Source: VRUE01 sp963812335
GTDB lineage: Bacteria > Actinomycetota > Thermoleophilia > Solirubrobacterales > 70-9
Length of the DNA: 64,000 nt
Assembly (NCBI GenBank): GCA_963812335.1
Contig: CAWEUU010000007.1
Span: 1-64,000 of the forward strand
Direction: 5' to 3'
Shown: piece by piece, positions 49,228 through 57,895 of the stretch
Position numbering within the stretch: position 1 is the stretch's first letter
Layout: every line of letters begins with the position of its first letter
Program-made: the position numbers and the translations under genes
Notes under the pieces: model-generated
Seen by the model: the letters and a program-made list of their open reading frames with translations, nothing else
Told to the model about the DNA's origin: nothing
Databases searched by the model: none

Positions 49228-50588
49228 TCAGACCGACTCTGCGAGCAGGCGGACGCCGCGCTCGATCGCCGGCTCGGAGAGGTTGGCGAAGCCGAGCACC
49301 AGACCGGGACGCCCGGCAGGCGCGAAGCGGTGCAGTGAGAGGCCGTCGAGGCCCACCCCACGACCGGCCGCAGCGGCAACGAGGCCCGACTCGTCGGTGC
49401 CCCCTGGCAGTTCGACCAGCTCATAGAGGCCGGCGGCTCCGGCGCCGGCCCGGGCCTGCGGCAGGTGGCGCGCCAGCGCCCCGAGTAGGGCCGCGCGACG
49501 GTGCTGGTAGCGCAGACGGGTGCGCCGGATGTGGCGGTCGAGCTCGCCGCGTTCGATGAAGTCGTGCAGGGCGAGCTGGCCCACCGCCTCCGAGCCACCG
49601 TCCTCGACCGCCTTCGCCTGGATCAGCGGCCAGGCCAGCCAGGAGGGCAGCAGCACCCAGCCGAGCCGCATGCCCGGCGTCAGCCGCTTGCTCGCCGATC
49701 CGACGTAGGCGACCCGGTCCGGCGCCAGTCCCTGGAGGGCGCCGAGCCCGGCGCCGTCGTAGCGGTACTCGGCGTCGTAGTCGTCCTCGATGATCAGCCG
49801 CTCGCCCTCTTCCGCCCACTCGACCAGCGCCGCCCGCCGCTCGCGGCTGAGCACCGCCCCGGTCGGGAACTGGTGCGCGGGGGTGACGACCACGGCGCTC
49901 GGCCCGCGTGGCCTCGAGCGCATCGACCTGGATTCCGGCGGCATCGACCGGAACCGGCGCCACCGCCAGCCCCGCCGCTTCGACGATCAGGACGGTGCGT
50001 GTGCCAGCCGGGGTCCTCGAGCGCCACCCGCTCGACCCCGCGCGCCGCCAACCAGCGGCAGATCAGCGAGAAGGCCTGTGCGAAGCCGGTGCTGATCATC
50101 GTCTGCTCGGGCTCGGCGGCGACGCCGCGCACGCGGCCGAGATAGCCCGCAAGCGCCTCACGCAAGACGGGGACACCGCGGGGATCGGGGTAGCCGACGG
50201 CGTCGATCGGCGCCTGCCGCCAAGCTGCCCGCAGCGAGCGCAACCAGCGATCGCGGGGGAAGCCGGCAAGATCGGGCAGCCCTGGATGGAAGTGATACGG
50301 AAAGCTGGGCAGCATCGAGCGCGCCGGCGGTCGCTCCGCGGCCGCACGCACCGTGCGCGCCACCCGCACCGGCGCGCCCTGGCGGCTGCCGCGGTAGCCA
50401 TCGGCGACGAGCTGACCGTAGGCCTCGCTGACGACGCCGCGCGAGACTCCCAGCTCCCTGGCCAGCGCCCTGCTCGAGGGCAGTGCCGCCCCGGCGGCGA
50501 GACGACCCGCCTGGATCCCCTCCCTGATCGAGCTCTCGATCTGCTCGTGTAAGGGCAGCTCGCTCTCGCGCCGCAGCTCGACCAGCAT
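49228..50588 (-). pseudogene. MocR/PdxR-type PLP-dependent regulator, two frame breaks
   Basis: GntR winged helix (LPLHEQIESSIREGIQAGRL, LGVSRGVVSEAYGQLVADGY) fused to an aminotransferase-like domain (GYPDPRGVPVLREALAGYLG, IIEDDYDAEYRYDGAGLGAL, YVGSASKRLTPGMRLGWVLL with the PLP Lys). The frame breaks after VALEDPGWHT (near 50000) and again near 49900; the middle piece reads TVLIVEAAGLAVAPVPVDAA in a third frame. Corrected length is about 450 residues. ATG 50588 preferred over ATG 50624, which would overlap the operator-like repeats. Two indels in 100 bp point to sequence error or decay. Confidence 0.72.
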
Positions 50589-50600
50589 GCCCGGTCCGCC

Positions 50601-50634
50601 AACTGGACCTTTTGAATACGCCATTACTGGAACT
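50601..50634. promoter_or_regulatory. direct repeats in divergent promoter, candidate MocR sites
   Basis: ACTGGACCT (50602-50610) and ACTGGAACT (50626-50634) are 24 bp apart in the divergent space between the MocR-type gene and the FAD oxidoreductase. MocR regulators generally bind direct repeats in such spaces, so these are candidate sites controlling both genes. Confidence 0.4.
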
Positions 50635-50691
50635 GTATATCGAGCCAGTCGCAGCCTAGAGTGAATCCCTCCACCGCAGCAGGAGGACGTT

Positions 50692-51884
50692 ATGGAGCAG
50701 CACAGCGGCAAAAACGGCAAATCGACGATCGCGATCGTCGGCGGCGGCCTGGCCGGCCTGACCGCGGCTATCGCCTGTTCGGAGAGCGGGCCGCAAGGTG
50801 CGCCTGCTTGAGGCGCACGATGCACTCGGCGGGCGCGCCCGCGCCAAGGCCGGCCCCTACAAGGCCAACCTCGGCCCCCACGTCATCTACAAGGACGGCC
50901 CCTTCTGGGACTGGCTCGCGGAGCGCGACCTGCTGCCCGCCTACGCGGGCCCGCCGCTCTCCGGCATCCGCTTCCGCTGGCAGGGCAGGGCGCGGCGCAT
51001 GCCGCCGCTCGGCAGCGTCCCCGCAGTGCTGCGCCTGCGGGGCCGCGAGGCGCCCGTCGACGTCGACTTCCGCAGCTGGGTCAGGGCCCACAGCGACGAG
51101 CGCACCGCGGCGATGCTCTCGGCCGCCGCCGGCGTCTACACCTTCCACCACGACCCCGGCGAGCTCTCCGCCGCGTTCGTCTGGCGGCACTCGGTGCGGG
51201 TTCTGCTCAGTCCCCCGCCGACCGCGCGCTACCTGATCGGTGGCTGGAGATCGCTTGTCGACACGCTGGAGGCACGCGTGCGGGCGCTCGGGGTCGAGGT
51301 TGAGACCGGGCACAACGTCACGGCTCTGCCCGGCGGCCCGACGATCGTCGCCACTGAGCTTGACACCGCTCGCACCCTGCTCGGCGACCGACTCGCTCGT
51401 CTGGCCCAGCGGCAACACCCTCTGCCTCGACCTCGGTCTGCGCCGTCGCCGCAGCGACCCTTTCGTCGTCTCCGACCTCGACCAGGCCGGCTGGCTCGAG
51501 CGCTTCAGCGCCGCCGACCCCTCACTCGCACCCGCGGGCGAGGAGCTGGTCCAAGCCCAGCTGCCGCTGCGGCCCGGTGAGGGCGCCGAGGCCGCGGCGC
51601 TGCGCCTCGACCGGCTGATCGACGCCTCGCTGCCCGAGTGGCGCGAGCGCGAGACCTGGCGGCGGCGGCAGCTGATGACCGCGCGCACGGGACCGCTCGA
51701 TTACCCCGGCAAGACTTGGCGTGACCGCCCGGCGATCGATCGCGGCGGCGGCGTCTTCCTCGCCGGCGACATGGTCGCCGCGCCCGGGCTGCTCTCCGAG
51801 GTCTCCTGGGCGAGCGCGGTCGAGGCGGCGGAGCTCGCGGCTGCCGCTAGCTCACCGCGTCGATCGCCCGCTCTATCCGGTTGA
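50692..51884 (+). pseudogene. FAD-dependent amine-oxidase/phytoene-desaturase-like oxidoreductase, two frame breaks
   Basis: AGGAGG 5 nt before ATG 50692. The N-terminus has the dinucleotide motif IAIVGGGLAGLTAAIA; after an extra base near 50795-50800 the frame continues VRLLEAHDALGGRARAKAGP (GG motif II). A second break near 51395 leads to DSLVWPSGNTLCLDLGLRRR and ends VFLAGDMVAAPGLLSEVSWA, the C-terminal FAD motif. Expected length about 395 residues. Substrate unknown. Divergent from a MocR regulator that may control it. Confidence 0.7.
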
Positions 51885-52566
51885 GCCGCGGATTGTCCTG
51901 CAGTGTCCGGGTCCCCCCGGGCCCGGTGACGATCATCGCCTGCCCGACCCGGATGCCGAGCCCGCGGCCGAGCTCTTCGTAGCCTTCCAGCCGCTCGGCC
52001 AGCGCGTCGCCGCGCTGGTCGAGCGTCGCCTGCCACTCTTCGAGGTCGAGCTCGCCGATCGAACCCGCCAGCGAGGCCATCAGGCGGTCTCCGATCCCGA
52101 ATCGCTCGGCCTCTTTCTGATTGACGAAGAAGAGGTAGGTGTACTGCCAGCCGTAGCCCTGCTCGGCCGCCGCCTCGGCGCCGAAGAAGCCGAGCTCGGT
52201 CGGGTTGGCGGCGATCGAGTAGTGGCGCATCAGCAGCTTCGCCTCCCCCGGGCGCACGTAGTCTTCGACCAGGGCGGGGATCGTGGTCAGGAAATCGTCG
52301 CGACAGTTGCCGCACTGGAGGTCGTTGAAGACCTGGACCGAGACCGGCGCGTCGGCCGATCCGAGCCGGTCCCCTTCCTGCGGGATCCCACCGAAGAGGC
52401 GCTGGGCGCTGGCGATGCCGTTGACACGCACGACTTCGCGACCGGCCTCCTTGGTCGAAAGGTCGACGATCACGTAACCGAGCGCCAGGAGCGCCAGGCC
52501 GAGCAGGAGAATCACCCGCAGGCGACCCCGTCTGGGCAGCGGCGTTGCAGCGGCTTCAGACACCAC
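51847..52566 (-). CDS. membrane-anchored DsbA-like thiol oxidoreductase
   Basis: A 239-residue protein with an N-terminal membrane helix (RVILLLGLALLALGYVIVDL) and a thioredoxin-fold domain: APVSVQVFNDLQCGNCRDDF has the CxxC active site (CGNC), and MRHYSIAANPTELGFFGAEA, QKEAERFGIGDRLMASLAG and TGPGGTRTLQDNPRLNRIER follow. Acts outside the membrane in disulfide formation. GTG start 52566 or 52563. Overlaps the convergent oxidoreductase end by 38 bp. Confidence 0.83.
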   Translation of the reverse strand: MVSEAAATPLPRRGRLRVILLLGLALLALGYVIVDLSTKEAGREVVRVNGIASAQRLFGGIPQEGDRLGSADAPVSVQVFNDLQCGNCRDDFLTTIPALVEDYVRPGEAKLLMRHYSIAANPTELGFFGAEAAAEQGYGWQYTYLFFVNQKEAERFGIGDRLMASLAGSIGELDLEEWQATLDQRGDALAERLEGYEELGRGLGIRVGQAMIVTGPGGTRTLQDNPRLNRIERAIDAVS

Positions 52567-52590
52567 TGCATTATCACTAGACTTCGCCGC

Positions 52591-54375
52591 GTGGAGGAGC
52601 GGGGAACCAAATCAGCCACGCTTGCCGACCTGCTGCCGCGAGCCGCGAAGCAGTACGGCGAGGCGCCGGCGATCAAGTTCAAGGACGGTGGCCAGTGGGT
52701 CACGCGCAGCTTCTCCGAGGTCGAGTCGACCGTGCGCGACCTCGCCCTCGGCCTGGTCGACCTCGGCGTTGCCAAGGGCGACAAGGTCTCGATCCTCGCC
52801 AACACGCGCCCCGAGTGGACCTGGTTCGACTTCGCCGCGCTCTCGATCGGCGCCACCGTCGTGCCGATCTACCAGACCAACTCGCCGGAGGAGTGCCAGT
52901 ACGTGCTCGAGAACTCCGACGCCAAGGTCGTCGTGGTCGAGGACGACGAACAGCTGGAGAAGATCCGCAAGGTGCGCGAGCAGCTGCCGCTGCTGGAGCA
53001 GGTCGTGCGGATGACCGGGTCCAGCGAGGACGCGATCTCCCTTGAGGATCTGAGCGCGCGCGGCGCCGGCCGCGACGCCGCCGAGTGGGAGCGGCGCTGG
53101 AGCGCGGTGACTCCGGAGGACATCTGCACCTTCATCTACACCTCGGGCACGACCGGGCCGCCGAAGGGCTGCGTGATCTCACACGGCAACTACCGGGCGA
53201 TGCTCGACATGGTGAACCAGACCAGCGTCATCGAGCCCGAAGACGTCACCTACCTCTACCTGCCACTCGCCCACTCCTTCGCCCTGCTGATCCAACTCGG
53301 CAGCTTCGACCTCGGCGCGACGATCGCCTACTGGGAGCGTGATCCGCTGAAGATCATGCCCAACATGGCCGAACTGAAACCGACCTACTTCCCCTCGGTG
53401 CCGCGGATCTTCGAGAAGATCTACACGACCGCGACCAGCGCGATGGAGAAAGAGGGCGGCCTCAAAAAGGCGATCTTCGACTGGTCGATCCGCACCGGGG
53501 TCAAGGCGCGCAAGCTCGAACGCGAAGGGCGCAAGCCGGGCTTCCTGCTGCGCAAGCAGTACGGGTTCGCCGACAAGAAAGTGCTGTCGAAAATCCGCGG
53601 CCTGTTCGGCGGCCGGCTGCGGCTCGCGGTCTCCGGCGCAGCGCCGATCAACCCCGACATCCTGCGCTTCTTCGACGCCGCCGGGGTGCTCGTGCTGGAG
53701 GGCTGGGGAATGACCGAGACCTCGACCGCAGCGACGATCTCGACCCCCGACGACTTCAAGATCGGCACGATCGGCAAGCCCTTCCCGGGCTGCGAGGTGA
53801 GGATCGCCGAGGACGACGAGATCCTCGTCAAGGGCCCCAACGTCTTCCAGGGCTACTACAAGAACGAGCAGGCGACCGAAGAGACGATCGTTGACGGTTG
53901 GCTGCACACCGGCGACCTCGGCTCGGTCGACGAGGACGGCTTCATCACGATCACCGGCCGCAAAAAGGACATCATCATCACCGCCGGTGGCAAGAACATC
54001 ACCCCGGCCAACCTCGAGAACGAGATCAAGCAGCACCCGCTGGTCTCTCAGTGCGTCGTCGTCGGCGACCGCCGGCCCTACCTGGTCGGCCTCGTCACCC
54101 TCGACCCCGAAGAGTCGGTCGCCTACGCCAAGGAGCATGAGCTGCCGGAGGACCCGCGGCAGCTCGCCGGCAACAGCGAGGTCCGCGCCGCGATCGAGGC
54201 GCACCTGGCCGAGGTCAACGAGAAGTTCGCCCGCGTCGAGCAGGTCAAGAAGATCGCGATCCTGCCCCGTGACCTGACTCAGGAAGACGGCGAGCTGACG
54301 CCGACGATGAAGGTCAAGCGCGCGGTCGTCGCCGAGAAGCACCAGGGCGAGATCGAGCAGCTCTACGCCGGCTGA
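52591..54375 (+). CDS. long-chain-fatty-acid--CoA ligase (AMP-dependent synthetase)
   Basis: A 594-residue adenylate-forming enzyme: TFIYTSGTTGPPKGCVISHG (P-loop-like A3), YLYLPLAHSFALLIQLGS, EGWGMTETSTAATISTPDDF (A5), DGWLHTGDLGSVDEDGFITI (A7) and GRKKDIIITAGGKNITPANL (A8). Activates fatty acids as acyl-AMP and transfers them to CoA; membrane-loosely-bound type. GTG start 52591. Divergent from the Dsb-like gene by 24 bp. Confidence 0.92.
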   Translation: MEERGTKSATLADLLPRAAKQYGEAPAIKFKDGGQWVTRSFSEVESTVRDLALGLVDLGVAKGDKVSILANTRPEWTWFDFAALSIGATVVPIYQTNSPEECQYVLENSDAKVVVVEDDEQLEKIRKVREQLPLLEQVVRMTGSSEDAISLEDLSARGAGRDAAEWERRWSAVTPEDICTFIYTSGTTGPPKGCVISHGNYRAMLDMVNQTSVIEPEDVTYLYLPLAHSFALLIQLGSFDLGATIAYWERDPLKIMPNMAELKPTYFPSVPRIFEKIYTTATSAMEKEGGLKKAIFDWSIRTGVKARKLEREGRKPGFLLRKQYGFADKKVLSKIRGLFGGRLRLAVSGAAPINPDILRFFDAAGVLVLEGWGMTETSTAATISTPDDFKIGTIGKPFPGCEVRIAEDDEILVKGPNVFQGYYKNEQATEETIVDGWLHTGDLGSVDEDGFITITGRKKDIIITAGGKNITPANLENEIKQHPLVSQCVVVGDRRPYLVGLVTLDPEESVAYAKEHELPEDPRQLAGNSEVRAAIEAHLAEVNEKFARVEQVKKIAILPRDLTQEDGELTPTMKVKRAVVAEKHQGEIEQLYAG

Positions 54376-54402
54376 GCGGCCCCACCGCTGGTGACGGCGG
54401 GC

Positions 54403-55650
54403 TCAGGAGGCTTCGCCGGGAAGCAGCGCCGCCGTGGTCTGCTCGAGCACGCGGCGCCAGGTCGAGGCCTGCCCGCCCTCCTCCTCGGAGGCGCGCTCGA
54501 CCGCGCGGCGCACGCGGCGCTCGGAGATCTCCAACCCGTGGCGCTCGGCGATCTCCTTGAAGCGGTCGTAGTCCTGGGCGAGCGCTGCGGTGACCGACTC
54601 GAAGCCGTGGCGGGCGATCTGCAGCCGCCGTGAGTAGTCCATGATCGGCGTGCCGAACATCAGCTCGTCGTTGGGCTCGGGCTCGATCAGGACGATGTCG
54701 ACGCCCGGGTATTTCTCCTGCCACATCTCGACCGCCTGGTGGAGCCGGGCGTGGGCGATCAGGCGGAAGGTCTGGTTGGCGATCGCCGGCAGGCCCATGT
54801 CGGAGACCCGCTTCACCCGCGTGCCGAAGACGGTCGGGATCGTCTGCTCGAAGTCGTTGACGTAGGGGACGAGGGGGTTGACGACGAGGATGAACTCCGC
54901 CCCCTTCTCGACCGCGATGTCGACGTTGGTGGTCGAGCGGATGCCGCCGTCGATCAGCTGGCGCCCCTTCAGGTCGACCGGCTTGTAGACGACCGGCAGC
55001 GCGGTCGAGCACTGGATCGCTTTCGAGATCGGCACGTCGTCCCAGCCCGGCTCGCCGAAGACGAGGCGCTCGCAGGTGTCGAGGTCGGTCGCGGTCAGGT
55101 AGAGCTCGTGGTCGAGCAGACGGAAGTCGTCGATGCGGCCGTTGTCGCGCAGCGATTCCTCGACGTAGTCGGCGAGGCCGGCGTTCGAGTAGAGCCCGGT
55201 CGGCAGCGCCTCGGCCAGGCCGACGCCGATGTCGATCGCCGAAAAATCCCCCATCTGCACCAACCGCCGCGCCAGCTCGGCCGTGCGTAGCGGCAGCAAT
55301 GCGGCTTTCTGCAGGAAACCGAGGTAGTTGAACTTGAGCACCTTGCCCAGGTCGAGGTCCTCGAACTCGGAGGGCTCGCGCTCATTTATCACCTGCATCA
55401 TCTCGTCGGGCGTGACGCCGTTTGCCAGCATCGAGGCGACGAAGGAGCCGGCGCTGGTGCCCACGTAGACGTCGAAGTTGTTGACCGTGCTGTTCACGGC
55501 CAGCAGGTCGAGTGCGCGCAGGGCACCGATCTCATAGACCCCGCCGGTAAAACCGCCGCCCCCGAGCACCAGGGCGGTCTTCGACGGTCGCTTGCGGCCT
55601 TTGCCGCGCTTGCGCCGAGTCGGGGTCTCGATGTCGACGACCTTGCCCAT
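54403..55650 (-). CDS. patatin-like phospholipase family protein
   Basis: A 415-residue lipid hydrolase: ALVLGGGGFTGGVYEIGALR (oxyanion Gly-rich), FDVYVGTSAGSFVASMLANG (nucleophile Ser in GTSAG) and KGRQLIDGGIRSTTNVDIAV (DGG with catalytic Asp). About 100 extra C-terminal residues are helical and charged. ATG 55650. Sits beside an acyl-CoA ligase, suggesting lipid remodelling. Confidence 0.9.
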   Translation of the reverse strand: MGKVVDIETPTRRKRGKGRKRPSKTALVLGGGGFTGGVYEIGALRALDLLAVNSTVNNFDVYVGTSAGSFVASMLANGVTPDEMMQVINEREPSEFEDLDLGKVLKFNYLGFLQKAALLPLRTAELARRLVQMGDFSAIDIGVGLAEALPTGLYSNAGLADYVEESLRDNGRIDDFRLLDHELYLTATDLDTCERLVFGEPGWDDVPISKAIQCSTALPVVYKPVDLKGRQLIDGGIRSTTNVDIAVEKGAEFILVVNPLVPYVNDFEQTIPTVFGTRVKRVSDMGLPAIANQTFRLIAHARLHQAVEMWQEKYPGVDIVLIEPEPNDELMFGTPIMDYSRRLQIARHGFESVTAALAQDYDRFKEIAERHGLEISERRVRRAVERASEEEGGQASTWRRVLEQTTAALLPGEAS

Positions 55651-55680
55651 AAACACGGATTATCCCAGAGGCGTCGGTTG

Positions 55681-55766
55681 GGCAGGTGTGAGGACCCTCT
55701 CGCCCGAACTCGCGGGCTTCGCCCGCTCTGAGTATCCGCCCGTTCGAGAGGGTCCTCACACCTGCC
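55681..55766. repeat. nested palindromic repeat, family A, copy 1 (86 nt)
   Basis: Perfect 22-bp inverted arms (55681-55702 and 55745-55766) enclose a 42-nt core (55703-55744). The core holds GCGGGCTTCGCCCGC, a tight hairpin, and is identical at 41 of 42 bases to the reverse complement of 60675-60716. The arms of the two copies differ, yet each is perfectly self-complementary. Sits between the divergent patatin and dacB genes, filling most of the gap. Confidence 0.85.
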
Positions 55767-55805
55767 TACCCGCTACCTTCAGCTGCCCTTGTGTTGCAGC
55801 TTGCG

Positions 55806-57032
55806 ATGAGACGAACACCGATCCTCTTCTTCCTGCTTCTGCTCCTGCTGCCGGCGACGGCCAGGGCGGGGGCTTGCGATGAGATGAAGAGTCGGTTGGT
55901 GCGTGGGGGCGGGGCGGCCAGCGGGTTGTTCGTGATCGATGCGAAGAGCGGGAGAAGGGTTTGCGGGCGAGCGGCCAAGAAGCGGCGCCCGCTGGCCTCG
56001 AACACGAAGCTGTTCACCACGGCGACCGCGCTGGCGCGATTCGGTGCGCGCTACCGGATCCCGACCAGGCTGCTCTCCGAGGGCACGGTCGACCGGCGCG
56101 GCGTCCTGCGCGGCAACCTCTACCTGCGCGGGGCGGGCGACCCGACGCTCGGCAGCCCGGCCTTCCAGCGCCGCTTCACCGGCGGCTTCGGCACCAACCT
56201 GTTCGGGCTCAAGGCGCAACTGCGCGGCGCCGGCGTGCGCGCGGTGAAGGGGCGCCTGTACGCCGACGACACCGTTTTCGACCGCCTGCGCGGCGTCGCC
56301 GACTCGGGCTACGCCACCAGCCCCTACATCGGCCCCTTATCAGGGCTCGCCTTCAACCTCGGCTACGGCAACTCGCACGGCAGCTACTTCGCCTCCGACC
56401 CGGCCACGCTCGCGGCCTCGAAGCTTGCCGTGGCGCTGCGGCGGGCGGGAATCTCGATCCCCGGCGGCGTCGCCCGCCGCCCCACCCCGGCTGCGGCCGA
56501 GCCGGTCGCGACGGTGCGCTCGCCGACGATGTCGCAGCTGGTCGAGGCGACCAACCTTCCCTCCAACAACTTCTTCGCCGAGACGCTGGTCAAGCTGCTC
56601 GGCGCCCGCTTCGGCGCCGCCGGCACGACCGCCGCCGGGACCGGCGTGGTCGAGCGCTTCGCCCGCAGCCGCGGTGCGGCGATCCACGCGCTGGACGGCT
56701 CCGGCCTGACCCGCGGCAACCGCGCCTCGCCGGCCCAGGTCGTGCGCCTGCTGCAGGGAATGCGCTCGACCGCGGTCGGCGACCAGTTCATCCAGGACCT
56801 CGCCCTGACCGGGGTCGAGGGCACCGTCGACGGCCGCACCCGCGGCACCGCCGCCTACCGCCGCTGCCGCACCAAGACCGGCACCCTCACCGGCGTCAGT
56901 GCCCTCTCCGGCTACTGCTTCAACCGCAGCGGCAGGGTCATGGTCTTCTCGATCCTGATGTCGAGCGTGAGCAACCTTTACCGCGCACATGCTGAGCAGG
57001 ACAAGATCGCCGGTCTGATCGCTTCCTACTGA
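55806..57032 (+). CDS. dacB: D-alanyl-D-alanine carboxypeptidase/endopeptidase (PBP4 type)
   Basis: A 408-residue penicillin-binding protein. Signal peptide (TPILFFLLLLLLPATARA), then the three active-site motifs: SxxK at residues 65-68 (ASNTKLF), SNN in LPSNNFFAETLVKLLG, and KTG in TKTGTLTGVSALSGYC. Class C low-mass PBP that trims peptidoglycan outside the membrane. ATG 55806 preferred over GTG 55791. Confidence 0.92.
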   Translation: MRRTPILFFLLLLLLPATARAGACDEMKSRLVRGGGAASGLFVIDAKSGRRVCGRAAKKRRPLASNTKLFTTATALARFGARYRIPTRLLSEGTVDRRGVLRGNLYLRGAGDPTLGSPAFQRRFTGGFGTNLFGLKAQLRGAGVRAVKGRLYADDTVFDRLRGVADSGYATSPYIGPLSGLAFNLGYGNSHGSYFASDPATLAASKLAVALRRAGISIPGGVARRPTPAAAEPVATVRSPTMSQLVEATNLPSNNFFAETLVKLLGARFGAAGTTAAGTGVVERFARSRGAAIHALDGSGLTRGNRASPAQVVRLLQGMRSTAVGDQFIQDLALTGVEGTVDGRTRGTAAYRRCRTKTGTLTGVSALSGYCFNRSGRVMVFSILMSSVSNLYRAHAEQDKIAGLIASY

Positions 57033-57082
57033 GAGCCGAACGCGGTGACACCCCCTCCTGACCCTCCCTAGAATCGCTCACT

Positions 57083-57895
57083 GTGCGTGTACTGCTGACC
57101 AACGACGACGGCATCTCGGCGCCGGGCCTGCAGGCTGCGCGGCGAGAGCTGCGCGAGCTCGACGGGGTCGAGGTCGACGTGATCGCGCCCGACTCCAACC
57201 GCAGCGCGACCGCGCGCAGCATCACCACGCGCTCGCCGCTGAGCGTCGAGGAGGTCGAGTTCGGCGACGGCGACCGCGGCTTCGCCACCGACGGCACCCC
57301 GGTCGACTGCGTCCGCTTCGCCGAGCTGGGCCTCGTCGGCCACCGTCCCGACCTGATCGTCTCCGGGATCAACCACGGAGCCAACCTCGGCGACGACATC
57401 ACCTACTCGGGCACCGTCGCCGCCGCATTCGAGGGGATCGTGCTCGGCATCCCGGCGCTGGCGATCTCCCAACAGTCCTCGGGCGGCGGAATGGGCTACG
57501 TCAGCGGCCGCTTCGAGTTCGGCATCGCAGCCTCGTTTCTGGCCCAGCTCGTTGCCGCGCTACAGACCCGGCCGATCCCGCCGAAGACGCTGCTCAACGT
57601 CAACTGCCCGGCCGGCGAGCCCACTGGGGTCGAGGTGACCAAACTCGGCAAACGCGTCTACAACGACGAGCTGAAGCTGGTATCCGAGGACGAGGACGGA
57701 CGCAAGCACTACGAGATCTACGGTTGGCAGCCGGGCTTCGAGGAGCGCGAGGAGACCGACCTGCTGGCGGTCTCGCAGGGTCGGATCGCGGTTACGCCGA
57801 TCCACTTCGACCTCACCGACCACGGCGGCATCGAGCGCCTGCGCGGCTGGGGCTTCGAGCAGATGCTCGCCGAGAGCCTGCCCTCCTCGGTGTGA
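57083..57895 (+). CDS. surE: 5'/3'-nucleotidase SurE
   Basis: A 270-residue nucleotidase with metal-binding RVLLTNDDGISAPGLQAARR, IAPDSNRSATARSITTRSPL, DLIVSGINHGANLGDDITYS and GTVAAAFEGIVLGIPALAIS, all SurE signatures. Dephosphorylates nucleoside monophosphates in stationary-phase and stress metabolism. GTG 57083. GTGA overlap with ligA downstream. Confidence 0.95.
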   Translation: MRVLLTNDDGISAPGLQAARRELRELDGVEVDVIAPDSNRSATARSITTRSPLSVEEVEFGDGDRGFATDGTPVDCVRFAELGLVGHRPDLIVSGINHGANLGDDITYSGTVAAAFEGIVLGIPALAISQQSSGGGMGYVSGRFEFGIAASFLAQLVAALQTRPIPPKTLLNVNCPAGEPTGVEVTKLGKRVYNDELKLVSEDEDGRKHYEIYGWQPGFEEREETDLLAVSQGRIAVTPIHFDLTDHGGIERLRGWGFEQMLAESLPSSV

